Both the position numbers and the translations under genes were made by a program. This document shows positions 36,337-45,730 of a stretch of DNA of 56,795 nt, one piece after another (positions within the stretch are counted from its first letter, which is position 1; each line of letters opens with the position of its first letter). Under the pieces are notes generated by a model that saw only the letters and a program-made list of their open reading frames with translations, did not search any database and was not told the DNA's origin. This DNA is from Bacteroidota bacterium (lineage in GTDB: Bacteria; Bacteroidota; Bacteroidia; Bacteroidales; Paludibacteraceae), in assembly GCA_030706455.1 (NCBI GenBank), contig JAUZOL010000004.1, positions 1 to 56,795 of the forward strand, given 5' to 3'.

Positions 36337-37451
36337 TAATCGGATACGATGCCAAAAGGGCTTTCTGCAATCGCCGTGGATTAGGAAATTACAGTCGCGA
36401 TGTCATTCGGTTAATGTCACAGTACTACAATGACAACCAGTACCTTTTATTCACGCCCCGCATCAACGAAGGTCTTTTCGTGCCCGATACTTCGTCAACC
36501 AAAACCATACTTCCACATCGTTTTCTGGACAAGAAGCTTCCGGCACTTTGGAGAAGTAGCAGTATTTGCAACGACATTAAGGATCAACACCTTCAAATTT
36601 TCCATGGGTTAAGTCAGGAATTACCCGCCGGCATAGATAAAACAGGGACTAAATCGGTCGTCACCATGCACGATGCCATTTTTGTCCGTTATCCTGAATT
36701 ATACGATCCCTTCTACAGAGCAATTTTTACCAGAAAAAACCGTTATAGTTGTAAAGTGGCCGACCAGATTATTGCTATCAGCGAACAAACAAAGAGCGAC
36801 ATCATTGAATTCTTTGGCGCTGACGAATCCAGGATTGACGTTGTATATCAGGGATGCAACAACATCTTCAGGCAACCTGTATCGAAAGAACAAGTTGATG
36901 CCGTAAAACAAAAATACAATCTCCCGAATGACTTTATCGTCACGGTCGGAGCCATTGAGAAGAGAAAGAACCAGGGCATTATTATTGACGCATTGCACCA
37001 AGGGAGAATAGATATTCCTTTAGTGATTATCGGAGGCAAAACAAAATATTTAGACGAAATCACTCAAAAGATCAACAAATATTCTCTTGAGCAGCAAATA
37101 GTTGTCCTAAGCAACGTTTCGACCGAAGATTTACCGGCAATTTATCATGCAGCATTATGTATGATTTACCCGTCTTTATTTGAAGGATTCGGAATTCCGA
37201 TTTTAGAAGCCCTCTGTTCACAAACACCAGTTATAACATCGGAAGGAAGCTGTTTCGCAGAAACAGGAGGAGATGCGGCATTATATATCAATCCGAACAA
37301 AGCAGAAGACGTTGCTGACAAGTTAAGCAAAGTACTCTCGAGCGAAGAGCAACGCAAAACAATGATTACAAAAGGATTGATACACGCCGACAAATTCACA
37401 GACGATAAAGTCGCTGATAAATTATATTCGCTCTACACGTCTTTGATTTAG
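36333..37451 (+). CDS. Glycosyltransferase family 4
   Basis: This 372-residue retaining GT-B glycosyltransferase has a C-terminal donor-binding half with VGAIEKRKNQ, YHAALCMIYPSLFEGFGIPILEAL (the EX7E motif), and a final helical tail. HDAIFVRYPELYDPFYR in the N-terminal half matches the mannosyltransferase-like group. It works on the cytoplasmic face of the inner membrane, building a surface polysaccharide. Its start overlaps the flippase stop. The 240-nt gap after it (37452-37691) holds no recognisable gene or signal. Confidence 0.9.
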   Translation: MIIGYDAKRAFCNRRGLGNYSRDVIRLMSQYYNDNQYLLFTPRINEGLFVPDTSSTKTILPHRFLDKKLPALWRSSSICNDIKDQHLQIFHGLSQELPAGIDKTGTKSVVTMHDAIFVRYPELYDPFYRAIFTRKNRYSCKVADQIIAISEQTKSDIIEFFGADESRIDVVYQGCNNIFRQPVSKEQVDAVKQKYNLPNDFIVTVGAIEKRKNQGIIIDALHQGRIDIPLVIIGGKTKYLDEITQKINKYSLEQQIVVLSNVSTEDLPAIYHAALCMIYPSLFEGFGIPILEALCSQTPVITSEGSCFAETGGDAALYINPNKAEDVADKLSKVLSSEEQRKTMITKGLIHADKFTDDKVADKLYSLYTSLI

Positions 37452-37691
37452 GAGTTTTCAATAACAAATTCCCCCAACCCCGTCTCTATCTGCCAAAAGA
37501 AAATTGTATTGAGATTAAATCTCTGTTGACTGATTCAAACATTTCAGAATACCAACGATTATCCAAAACTTTTGTTTAAGGGAAAGTGACACACACAACA
37601 TCTTCGCAAGTGGCATAACGACCACGATCAAAAATATCGGTTATGGCACTAAATTAAAATTAGCAACATAACAGAATATATTTTCAGAAAA

Positions 37692-38504
37692 ATGAAAAAT
37701 AAAGTCGCAGTTATAATACCGATGTATAAACCATCGCTAACACCAGCAGAATTACTGGTGCTCGACAAATGCTATGAAATACTGGGAAAACATCCCATCT
37801 ACTTTGTAGCACCTGATTCTCTGGAAATCGACCCTTTGCTAACAAACAAAGCCTCTACCAAAATCATTCGTTTTGCTGATCCGTACTTCAAAAACATTGC
37901 AGGGTATAACCATTTGATGCTAAGCAGCGAGTTCTATCATGCCTTTTCGCGCTACGAATACATACTGATTTATCAATTAGACGCATACATATTTGAAGAT
38001 GATCTCATAGCCTGGTGCGAAAAGGGTTACGATTACATTGGAGCCCCATGGATTCCATCTCAAAAATACGAACACTCGCACTACAAAATGGGGCTGCAGG
38101 TATTCAATTTCCTGGGACGACTCACCAGAATTAAAACAGGTACACACAACTATTATCAGGTAGGAAACGGAGGCTTCTCATTACGAAAAGTTGACTCTTT
38201 TATAAAAATAACAGAGATAGAAGAAGATAGAATTTCATATTACCTATCAAGAAAGGGTGCACGGTTTCACGAAGACGTATTTTGGGGTGTGGACATGGTG
38301 AAACGTCATAAAAACTTCAAAGTTCCAAAATGGAAAGAAGCTTTAGGCTTTTCATTTGATGTGCGACCTCATTTAGCATATAAATACTCCAACCACAAAC
38401 TACCGATGGGGTGTCATGCCTGGAATTCAAAAGCACATTTTGACTTCTGGCAGAACCATATTAAGACACATTCTCCAAGACACAAAAATCTGGTTGTAGA
38501 CTAG
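37692..38504 (+). CDS. DUF5672 family protein, probable glycosyltransferase
   Basis: This 270-residue soluble protein has the DUF5672 pattern: VAVIIPMYKP at the N terminus, YILIYQLDAYIFEDDLIAWC with a DxD-like acidic motif, YDYIGAPWIPS, VGNGGFSLRKV and HEDVFWG. DUF5672 proteins occur in polysaccharide loci and resemble GT-A transferases, but no reaction has been assigned as far as I know. Its neighbours are surface-polysaccharide genes. It is probably transcribed separately from rfbF, which has its own promoter. Confidence 0.8.
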   Translation: MKNKVAVIIPMYKPSLTPAELLVLDKCYEILGKHPIYFVAPDSLEIDPLLTNKASTKIIRFADPYFKNIAGYNHLMLSSEFYHAFSRYEYILIYQLDAYIFEDDLIAWCEKGYDYIGAPWIPSQKYEHSHYKMGLQVFNFLGRLTRIKTGTHNYYQVGNGGFSLRKVDSFIKITEIEEDRISYYLSRKGARFHEDVFWGVDMVKRHKNFKVPKWKEALGFSFDVRPHLAYKYSNHKLPMGCHAWNSKAHFDFWQNHIKTHSPRHKNLVVD

Positions 38505-38525
38505 TACATTTCTTTTGTATCTTTG
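38494..38525 (+). promoter_or_regulatory. Promoter for the CDP-deoxysugar genes
   Basis: TTG (38494-38496), 21 nt, then TATCTTTG (38518-38525). It overlaps the end of the preceding gene and leaves a leader of about 80 nt before rfbF. Confidence 0.75.
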
Positions 38526-38611
38526 TATTCTTGTAATTTTCGATTTTAGACAAACCACCTTATTTAGCAGAGATTTGTTGAACCAACAACAAAAGGCTCT
38601 CTTAAAATTTC

Positions 38612-39382
38612 ATGAAAGTAGTTATTTTAGCAGGAGGATTAGGTTCCAGATTATCCGAAGAGACCGAAATTAAGCCCAAACCAATGGTAGAAATAGGAGG
38701 CATGCCAATTTTATGGCATATCATGAAAACCTATTCACTTTTCGGATTCAATGAATTCATCATATTATTGGGCTACAAAGGGTATGTGATTAAAGAATTT
38801 TTCGCTAATTATTTTCTGCACAACTCCGACATCACAATCGATTTAGCGTCCAACACTATAGAAACACACTCAAAACAGGTAGAGCCCTGGAAGGTGACCT
38901 TAGTTGATACCGGAGCTAATTCCATGACAGGAGGTCGCATTAAAAGAGTAAAAAAGTACATTGGGGATCAACCTTTTTTGCTGACTTATGGCGATGGTGT
39001 AGCCGATATTGATATAAATGCTTTAATTGAAACGCATAAAACGAACAAAGGATTAATCACAATGACCGCAGTCTTACCTGAAGGTCGTTATGGAGCACTG
39101 AAACTGGATGAAAACAATCGCATTCTTAATTTCGAAGAAAAACCAAGAGGCGATGGCAACTGGAGTAACGGTGGCTTTTTTGTCTGCCAACCTGAAGTGA
39201 TTGACTATATTGAAGGTGATAACACTATTTTTGAAAAAGAACCACTGGAAGGACTGGCTAAAGACAAACAGTTGTATACATATAAACATTATGGCTTCTG
39301 GAGGCCAATGGATACCCTTCGCGACAAAGTACAACTGGAAAGCCTTATTCAACAAAACAAAGCCCCCTGGATAAAATGGTAA
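38612..39382 (+). CDS. rfbF: Glucose-1-phosphate cytidylyltransferase
   Basis: This 256-residue enzyme makes CDP-glucose from CTP and glucose-1-phosphate, the first step towards CDP-linked 6-deoxy- and 3,6-dideoxyhexoses. The nucleotidyltransferase motif is VVILAGGLGSRLSEETEIKPKPM at the N terminus (sugar-nucleotidyltransferase GGxGxR...PKPM). LTYGDGVADIDI and FEEKPRGDGNWSNGGFF are typical of RfbF/DdhA. It overlaps rfbG by 7 nt (or ends in TAATG with the second ATG at 39382). It heads a tightly packed operon running to 45635. Confidence 0.95.
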   Translation: MKVVILAGGLGSRLSEETEIKPKPMVEIGGMPILWHIMKTYSLFGFNEFIILLGYKGYVIKEFFANYFLHNSDITIDLASNTIETHSKQVEPWKVTLVDTGANSMTGGRIKRVKKYIGDQPFLLTYGDGVADIDINALIETHKTNKGLITMTAVLPEGRYGALKLDENNRILNFEEKPRGDGNWSNGGFFVCQPEVIDYIEGDNTIFEKEPLEGLAKDKQLYTYKHYGFWRPMDTLRDKVQLESLIQQNKAPWIKW

Positions 39383-40470
39383 TGGAAAATCTATTCGACG
39401 GCATCTTCGCAGGGAAACGTGTATTTATAACCGGCCATACCGGATTTAAAGGCAGTTGGCTGGCTCTGTGGCTGAATCAAATGGGAGCTACCGTTAAAGG
39501 CTACGCTTTGCCCCCTAACACACAACCATCCAATTGGGAATCGATGCACCTTGACATTGAATCTGTCGTTGGAGATGTAAGAGATAAAAATCATCTTGCT
39601 GCCGAAATGACATCATTCAAGCCCGACATTGCCTTTCACCTTGCAGCACAACCCATTGTACTCGAATCATACAACAATCCGCAAACCACATTTGAGACAA
39701 ATCTGATGGGTACTGTCAATTTCTTTGAAGCTGTACGCAATACCCCGGAAGTGAAAGTTGCGATCAACATTACAAGTGACAAATGTTATCAAAACAATGA
39801 ATGGGTATGGGGCTACAGAGAAAATGAACCAATGGGAGGTGACGATCCGTATAGCGCATCAAAAGGATGTTCTGAGCTAATCACCCATTCTTATTTGAAA
39901 TCCTTCTTTTCTGCTGATGGTTCCTGCCACATCGCCTCTGCCAGAGCCGGCAACGTAATTGGAGGTGGAGATTGGGCCAACTACAGAATACTGCCCGATT
40001 TTTTCAGAGCTATTCAGAAAAACGAAAAGCTTGAAATACGCAACCCGCTTGCTACCCGCCCCTGGCAGCATGTATTAGAACCACTATCCGGATACCTTTT
40101 ATTAGCAAAAAAATTGTGGTGTGAAGGTAAAACATTCTCCGGAGGCTGGAACTTTGGACCCATTGCCAACGAGCAACACTCAGTACGGGAATTAGTCGAT
40201 CTTCTCATTCAATGTGTAGGTCAGGGTGACTACTACACGCCAGACAAAGACGGACTACTACACGAAGCAACTCTGTTAGGTCTGGATGTTTCAAAAGCAG
40301 CATTACACCTTCAATGGAAACCCGTACTCAATTTCGAAGAAACAGCTGAATTTACAGCGCGTGGTTATCTCGATGAAATTAACGGCAACGGAACTCTTAC
40401 CGACAAACGAATTGAGCAGCTCAAGGAATATTCAAAGCTTGCCAAAGAGAGAAAAATCGTATGGAGTTGA
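39376..40470 (+). CDS. rfbG: CDP-glucose 4,6-dehydratase
   Basis: This 364-residue extended short-chain dehydrogenase converts CDP-glucose to CDP-4-keto-6-deoxyglucose. It has an NAD-binding ITGHTGFKGSW motif, the SDR active site with Tyr and Lys in YSASK, and TSDKCYQNNEWVWGYRE, which is specific to the RfbG/DdhB group. The start may be the ATG at 39376 or at 39382. It overlaps the next gene by 10 nt, so translation is coupled. Confidence 0.95.
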   Translation: MVMENLFDGIFAGKRVFITGHTGFKGSWLALWLNQMGATVKGYALPPNTQPSNWESMHLDIESVVGDVRDKNHLAAEMTSFKPDIAFHLAAQPIVLESYNNPQTTFETNLMGTVNFFEAVRNTPEVKVAINITSDKCYQNNEWVWGYRENEPMGGDDPYSASKGCSELITHSYLKSFFSADGSCHIASARAGNVIGGGDWANYRILPDFFRAIQKNEKLEIRNPLATRPWQHVLEPLSGYLLLAKKLWCEGKTFSGGWNFGPIANEQHSVRELVDLLIQCVGQGDYYTPDKDGLLHEATLLGLDVSKAALHLQWKPVLNFEETAEFTARGYLDEINGNGTLTDKRIEQLKEYSKLAKERKIVWS

Positions 40471-41486
40471 AAATATCGGAAACTGACCTGAAGTACATTT
40501 GCCATGCCATAGAGAAAGATCTGCCTTCTTTCCGGAGAAAAAGATTTTTTATCACCGGAGGTACCGGTTTTATAGGAAAATGGATACTGGAAACCTTGTG
40601 CTTTCTCGACAAGACTCACGTTCTTTCCTTAAGCATAGTCGTTTTATCCAGAGATCCAGACAAATTCAAACAACTTTATCCTCAGTTCAATCACCTTACT
40701 TACATCAAAGGCGATATCAGGACATTTAATTTTTCTGACATTGATTTTGATTTCGTAATACACGCAGCCACAGAAGCCAGCGCTTCGTTGAACATAAACG
40801 ACCCTCTCACGATGTCGGACGTTATTTGTGACGGCACCCAAAGAGTGCTTCAACTGGCTGCAAAAAATCCGAATTGCCAAATGCTTTTTCTGAGCTCCGG
40901 AGCTGTATATGGCGAGATGCCCCCTTCAATTGGTGCTTTTAAAGAAGACTTTCAGGGAGGCCCAAATCCATTACTTCCCGGATCTGCATACGGAGAATCG
41001 AAACGATTGGCAGAACTCTATTGCGCGACATATGCCCGCAATGGGAATGTCAATGTCAAAATAGCCAGGTGTTTCGCTTTTGTAGGACCATACCTCAGCT
41101 TAGACACCCATTATGCCATCGGAAACTTTATAGGAAACGGATTAAAAAATGAACCTATCGTTATCAATGGCAACGGAAGCCCTTTACGCTCCTACCTTTA
41201 TGCTTCCGATCTGATTATATGGCTCTTAACCATCCTGACAAAAGGTAAAAACGGAGAAGCATATAATGTAGGGTCTGACGAAGCGGTTTCCATCCGGCAA
41301 CTTGCAGAAACAGTGGCCGGTTTCTTTCCGGGACTGGAAGTGAAAATATTAAATCAGATAAGGATTACAGACAGAAATCAGGACTATATCCCCGATATCT
41401 CAAAAATAAAAGCCGAACTGGGCGTTTCTATTGGAGTTTCACTCAAAGATGCTATTTACAAAACCATACAATTTCACCGCCAATGA
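40461..41486 (+). CDS. NAD(P)-dependent sugar-nucleotide epimerase/reductase (extended SDR)
   Basis: This 341-residue protein has the Rossmann motif FFITGGTGFIGKW near residue 28 and the active site YGESK with SSGAVYG before it. The substrate side has FVGPYLSLDTHYAIGNFI and NGNGSPLRSYLYASDLI, typical of dTDP/CDP-sugar enzymes. It overlaps rfbG by 10 nt and the next gene by 4 nt. From its position it acts on the CDP-keto-deoxyhexose made by RfbG and RfbH, perhaps as the final C-4 ketoreductase (the role YerF plays for yersiniose). Epimerase activity is the alternative. Confidence 0.8.
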   Translation: MELKISETDLKYICHAIEKDLPSFRRKRFFITGGTGFIGKWILETLCFLDKTHVLSLSIVVLSRDPDKFKQLYPQFNHLTYIKGDIRTFNFSDIDFDFVIHAATEASASLNINDPLTMSDVICDGTQRVLQLAAKNPNCQMLFLSSGAVYGEMPPSIGAFKEDFQGGPNPLLPGSAYGESKRLAELYCATYARNGNVNVKIARCFAFVGPYLSLDTHYAIGNFIGNGLKNEPIVINGNGSPLRSYLYASDLIIWLLTILTKGKNGEAYNVGSDEAVSIRQLAETVAGFFPGLEVKILNQIRITDRNQDYIPDISKIKAELGVSIGVSLKDAIYKTIQFHRQ

Positions 41487-43309
41487 GCCTTATTAGAGTA
41501 AGTGATTATCTTGTACAACGATTAGTTGATGCTGGTATAAGCGATGTTTTTCTTGTAACCGGCGGAGGAGCCATGCACCTGAACGATGCATTCGGCAACC
41601 ACGAGAAGATACGTTTTCATTGTTTTCATCACGAACAGGCTTGTGCAATAGCCGCCGAAGGTTACTTCAGAGCCTCCGGACGTCTTCCCGTTGTAAATGT
41701 CACCACCGGTCCCGGAGGCACCAATGCCATAACCGGTGTACTCGGACAATGGCTCGACTCCATTCCGGCTATTTATATTTCAGGCAATGTAAAATGGGAG
41801 ACAACTATCCGGTCGTGTCCTGATTTGAAGCTTCGTCAGTTGGGAGATCAGGAGGCCGATATTATCAGCATCGTTTCTCCGATTGTAAAATACGCTTCAA
41901 TGCTTACAGAGGCAGAAATGGTGAAATATGAAATAGACAAAGCACTGTACATCGCCACACACGGAAGACCAGGCCCGGTTTGGATCGATGTTCCACTTAA
42001 CATTCAGGGCGCTTTTGTTGATCCGGAAAATTGCAAAGACTATAACGCTGAGGAAAACGGTCCTAAATTCAATACGGAAATAATATCGAAGCAAATTGAC
42101 GTGCTTATCGAACAACTACAAAAAGCTCAATCACCACTTTTAATGGTAGGAGTCGGTATTCGACTGGCAAAATGTGAAGAAAAGCTATCCGAACTATACA
42201 CCAAATATCATATTCCGGTACTTACCGGAATAAGCGGACATGATTTGATAGAATCAGAGAACCCATATTTCTTCGGCATGCCAGGTATTTGCGGCGACCG
42301 CATGGGGAATCTGGCGGTACAAAACTGCGATTTGCTTCTGGTACTCGGAACCCGGTTGGGATTACGCCAAACAACATATAGCTATACTGATTTTGCAAGA
42401 AATGCTTATAAAGTGATGGTTGATGTTGATCGTGCAGAATTAGAAAAGCCGACTTTACTGCTGGACCTGAAAATCGAATCGGATTTAGACCTCTTTCTGG
42501 GCTTGCTTTTGAAAAAGCTCGCTGCTCAGTCTCAACTGCCTGATTATGCAGAGTGGAATCAATGGGGACAGCAGGTACGTACGAAACTACCGGGTGTTAC
42601 TGCCGATAATCCGGCAACTGCAGGCTACATCAGTTCCTATTTTTTCACAGAACGTCTTTTTGACTTACTACCAGACAACAGTGTCGTTGTAACCGGAAAT
42701 GGTACGGCTTACACATGCACATACCAGGCAATGAAGGTAAAAAAGGGCATGCGGGTATTTGCCAATCAGGGCTGTGCATCAATGGGATACGATTTACCGG
42801 CTGCTATCGGGGCTTCAATTGCAGGGAATAAATCAGAGGTTATTTTAATAACCGGAGATGGCAGCATTATGATGAATTTGCAGGAATTACAAACCATAGC
42901 GGCGAACAATCTTCCCATTAAAATATTTTTACTAGAAAACGAAGGATATGTTGCTATACGGACAACCCAAACGTCTTTCTTCAACAAGCGCTTTGTAGGC
43001 GAGTCGCCCAGATCCGGATTGCATCTTCCCGACTTCAGGAAAGTAACAGAAGCTTTTGGCATAAAATTCATCAGGACAAACGAAGAAAGAACATTAGATG
43101 CCACTATTCGAGAGGTATTAAATGAGCAAGGCCCCGTATTTTGCGAAATAAAAATGAACCCGGAGCAAACGCTCTTTCCAAAAGTTGCATCATACAAAAC
43201 GGAAGACGGAAGAATGGTATCAAAACCCATGGAAGAAATGTTCCCCTTTATTGACGAGGTACTCTTACACAACCTCTCATTTGCAAAAGACTCCAGTATA
43301 ACAAAATAG
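41483..43309 (+). CDS. Thiamine-diphosphate enzyme, acetolactate-synthase-like, possible YerE-type sugar acetyltransferase
   Basis: This 608-residue protein has the three-domain layout of acetohydroxyacid synthase. It has a PYR domain with the catalytic Glu51 in HHEQACAIAAEGY and a TTGPGGTNAITGV loop, a central domain, and a PP domain with the ThDP/Mg motif GDGSIMMNLQEL...ENEGY. Within a CDP-deoxyhexose operon it is not likely to serve branched-chain amino-acid synthesis. The known relative in such loci is YerE of Yersinia, which transfers an acetyl unit from pyruvate to C-3 of a CDP-3,6-dideoxy-4-ketohexose. A similar role is proposed here but not proved by motifs. Confidence 0.75.
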   Translation: MSLIRVSDYLVQRLVDAGISDVFLVTGGGAMHLNDAFGNHEKIRFHCFHHEQACAIAAEGYFRASGRLPVVNVTTGPGGTNAITGVLGQWLDSIPAIYISGNVKWETTIRSCPDLKLRQLGDQEADIISIVSPIVKYASMLTEAEMVKYEIDKALYIATHGRPGPVWIDVPLNIQGAFVDPENCKDYNAEENGPKFNTEIISKQIDVLIEQLQKAQSPLLMVGVGIRLAKCEEKLSELYTKYHIPVLTGISGHDLIESENPYFFGMPGICGDRMGNLAVQNCDLLLVLGTRLGLRQTTYSYTDFARNAYKVMVDVDRAELEKPTLLLDLKIESDLDLFLGLLLKKLAAQSQLPDYAEWNQWGQQVRTKLPGVTADNPATAGYISSYFFTERLFDLLPDNSVVVTGNGTAYTCTYQAMKVKKGMRVFANQGCASMGYDLPAAIGASIAGNKSEVILITGDGSIMMNLQELQTIAANNLPIKIFLLENEGYVAIRTTQTSFFNKRFVGESPRSGLHLPDFRKVTEAFGIKFIRTNEERTLDATIREVLNEQGPVFCEIKMNPEQTLFPKVASYKTEDGRMVSKPMEEMFPFIDEVLLHNLSFAKDSSITK

Positions 43310-43347
43310 AAATAAATACATTAACAACATAAGCAATTTGTAATTGA

Positions 43348-44661
43348 ATGAAAGATATTAATACATTAAGAGCGGAAATTTTAAAACTGACGGAAGAATA
43401 CTATCACGCAAAATTCGGACAGCAGGAGTTTATTCCGGGCAAAAGCAAAGTGAATTACGCCGGACGTGTGTTCGATGAAAAAGAACTTGTATCACTAGTC
43501 GATTCTTCTTTGGATTTTTGGTTGACTGCAGGCAGATACTCTGCATCATTCACTCAAAAGCTCAAAGATTTTTTCCAGGTATCCGATGTTCATCTTACGA
43601 ATAGCGGATCATCTTCAAACCTGATAGCGTTGAGCGCTCTAACTTCAAAAAAACTGGGAGACAAAAGACTGAAACCCGGAGACGAAGTTATTACTGTAGC
43701 CGGTGGATTTCCTGTTACACTTACTCCAATCCTTCAAAACGGACTCATCCCTGTTTTTCTGGATTTGGAGATTGGCACTTACAACATTGACGTCACTCTG
43801 CTAAAAGAAGCTATAACTCCCAAAACGAGAGCTATCATGATCGCGCACACCCTGGGGAACCCGTTCGATCTGGGTGCGATAATGGAAGTTGTCAAAGAAC
43901 ATGACCTCTGGCTGATTGAAGACAATTGTGACGCACTTGGCGCAACCTACAACGGACAATTGACCGGCACATTCGGACATGTATCCACCTGCTCCTTTTA
44001 TCCGGCACACCATATTACAACCGGAGAAGGCGGCTGTGTCGTAACAAACAGCAGAAAGATCGGGCATCTGGTGCGGGCATTCCGCGACTGGGGACGCGAC
44101 TGTTATTGCGAAGGTGGGGTTAACGACACCTGTGGTCGCCGTTTTACACAACAATTTGGCACACTTCCGTTAGGTTACGACCATAAATATGTTTATTCTG
44201 AGATCGGATACAATCTCAAAATGACGGATATGCAGGCTGCAATAGGGGCTGCTCAAATGGACAAGCTGCCTTCGTTTATTGATGCCCGTCGTCAAAATTT
44301 CGATAAAATTTATAACGGATTGAAAGACCTTGAAGAGTTTCTGATCTTGCCACGTGCAACAGCAAACTCAAATCCATCGTGGTTTTGCTTTCTTCTCACT
44401 GTTCGGGAAAACAAAGGCTACACCCGTAATCAGCTAGTTGAATTTTTGGACGAAAACCACATTGAAACGCGAAACCTTTTTGCCGGCAATTTGTTGCGTC
44501 AGCCCGCTTTTATGGACATCAATCACAGAGTTGTGGGTTCACTTGACAACACCGACTATATAATGAACAATACCTTTTTCATAGGAGCTTATCCCGGCAT
44601 GACAAATGCTAAAATCGATTACATGATAGATAAGTTTCATCAATTTTTCAAACAATTATAA
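43348..44661 (+). CDS. rfbH: CDP-4-keto-6-deoxyglucose 3-dehydratase (E1)
   Basis: This 437-residue PMP-dependent iron-sulfur enzyme removes the C-3 hydroxyl of CDP-4-keto-6-deoxyglucose on the way to 3,6-dideoxyhexoses. The fold is that of a sugar aminotransferase, but the usual Schiff-base lysine is replaced by histidine in FYPAHHITTGEGG (His221). The [2Fe-2S] ligands follow the E1 spacing C-X57-C-X1-C-X7-C exactly: Cys194, 252, 254 and 262. E1 normally works with the reductase E3 (RfbI/AscD/DdhD), which is not in this window. The gene starts 38 nt after the ThDP-enzyme gene, and its stop overlaps the next gene (TAATG). Confidence 0.95.
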   Translation: MKDINTLRAEILKLTEEYYHAKFGQQEFIPGKSKVNYAGRVFDEKELVSLVDSSLDFWLTAGRYSASFTQKLKDFFQVSDVHLTNSGSSSNLIALSALTSKKLGDKRLKPGDEVITVAGGFPVTLTPILQNGLIPVFLDLEIGTYNIDVTLLKEAITPKTRAIMIAHTLGNPFDLGAIMEVVKEHDLWLIEDNCDALGATYNGQLTGTFGHVSTCSFYPAHHITTGEGGCVVTNSRKIGHLVRAFRDWGRDCYCEGGVNDTCGRRFTQQFGTLPLGYDHKYVYSEIGYNLKMTDMQAAIGAAQMDKLPSFIDARRQNFDKIYNGLKDLEEFLILPRATANSNPSWFCFLLTVRENKGYTRNQLVEFLDENHIETRNLFAGNLLRQPAFMDINHRVVGSLDNTDYIMNNTFFIGAYPGMTNAKIDYMIDKFHQFFKQL

Positions 44662-45635
44662 TGCGTACAGAAGAGCCACTACTGACATTATGCATACCGA
44701 CGTATCAACGAGCTGATATTTTATTAAACACAGGAAAGCATCATATAAGTCTGGTTGAGCAATACGACCTACCACTGATCATATCGAACAATTGTTCGAC
44801 CGATCACACAGAAGATGTTGCCCATGCATTAAAAGAACTTTATACCAACGTTGAATATTACAGGCACGAAACAAACATTTATGACAAGAATTTTCCGTTT
44901 GTTTTACGCAAATCAAAAACTCCGTATGCCTGGTTATTAGGAGACAAGCACAAAATAAAGGCCGGCAGCATTGAACGATTCTTTGAACTAGTAAAAGATG
45001 AAAGTTTCGATCTGATTGTGACGAATCATGATATGCACGTAAAAAATATACCTACGCAGGTATATACGGATCCCGCAAGGTTATTGTCTGATCTTGGCTG
45101 GCATATGACAGATATAACATCTTTGATTTTTTCGAAAGATTTCATTGAAAAAATTCCATTTGAACGTTTTTCGGGGACTAACTTTATGCATACAGGAGGT
45201 ATCTTTGAAGCGTTTGCAACGCACCCATGTAAAGTTCTGTGGGTAAATGAGAATTTCTTTGAACGTATTACTTTTGGTGTTAAGAGTGGTTGGGTGGAAG
45301 ATATGTTTGATGTCTGGATGAAATCCTGGCCTACAGTAATAATGGCTCTTCCTCCAAGCCATTATTCGTTACAGAACAAGGTTGACTGCATAAAACGACA
45401 CAATGTGAATACCAAAATGTTCACATTCAAGAAAATTAAAATTGCCAGACGATGTGGAAAATACAATTTCAAAGAATACAAGAAGCTGAGAATCTTTTTC
45501 AGGTTATGTTCGAATAGATCAGGACTGTTCTTTCTCTATATGGCTGTTTTCCCAAAATGGATTTTGAAATTTATGCTGCTGGTACAAAACACTTTTAACT
45601 CGATATTTCTGAAGCACAAGAGATATAATAAATAG
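44661..45635 (+). CDS. Glycosyltransferase family 2
   Basis: This 324-residue protein has a GT-A glycosyltransferase domain at the N terminus: LTLCIPTYQRADIL, LIISNNCSTDHTEDV and TPYAWLLGDKHKI, where GDKH takes the place of the usual DxD. The C-terminal third (RLCSNRSGLFFLYMAVFPKWILKF) is basic and amphipathic and may touch the membrane. It begins on the rfbH stop codon and ends the operon. It is a good candidate for adding the CDP-linked deoxyhexose made by the upstream genes. Confidence 0.87.
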   Translation: MRTEEPLLTLCIPTYQRADILLNTGKHHISLVEQYDLPLIISNNCSTDHTEDVAHALKELYTNVEYYRHETNIYDKNFPFVLRKSKTPYAWLLGDKHKIKAGSIERFFELVKDESFDLIVTNHDMHVKNIPTQVYTDPARLLSDLGWHMTDITSLIFSKDFIEKIPFERFSGTNFMHTGGIFEAFATHPCKVLWVNENFFERITFGVKSGWVEDMFDVWMKSWPTVIMALPPSHYSLQNKVDCIKRHNVNTKMFTFKKIKIARRCGKYNFKEYKKLRIFFRLCSNRSGLFFLYMAVFPKWILKFMLLVQNTFNSIFLKHKRYNK

Positions 45636-45670
45636 ACATTCATGTCAGAACATCATATTTATTAATAACC

Positions 45671-45704
45671 AAACAGGGGAGATGAAATCATCTCCCCTGT
45701 TTTA
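45671..45704. terminator. Bidirectional terminator after the polysaccharide operon
   Basis: AAACAGGGGAGATGA (45671-45685) pairs with TCATCTCCCCTGTTT (45688-45702), a very long perfect stem between convergent genes. Confidence 0.88.
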
Positions 45705-45730
45705 TTATATACCATGTAAGACTATATATT

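Noticed and set aside
37452-37691. A gap of 240 nt between two polysaccharide genes, checked for a broken gene
   Set aside because: No frame with recognisable residues, no promoter and no terminator could be supported.
42766-43272. A 168-residue reverse frame inside the ThDP-enzyme gene
   Set aside because: It is antisense to the conserved ThDP-binding domain and has no supporting signal.
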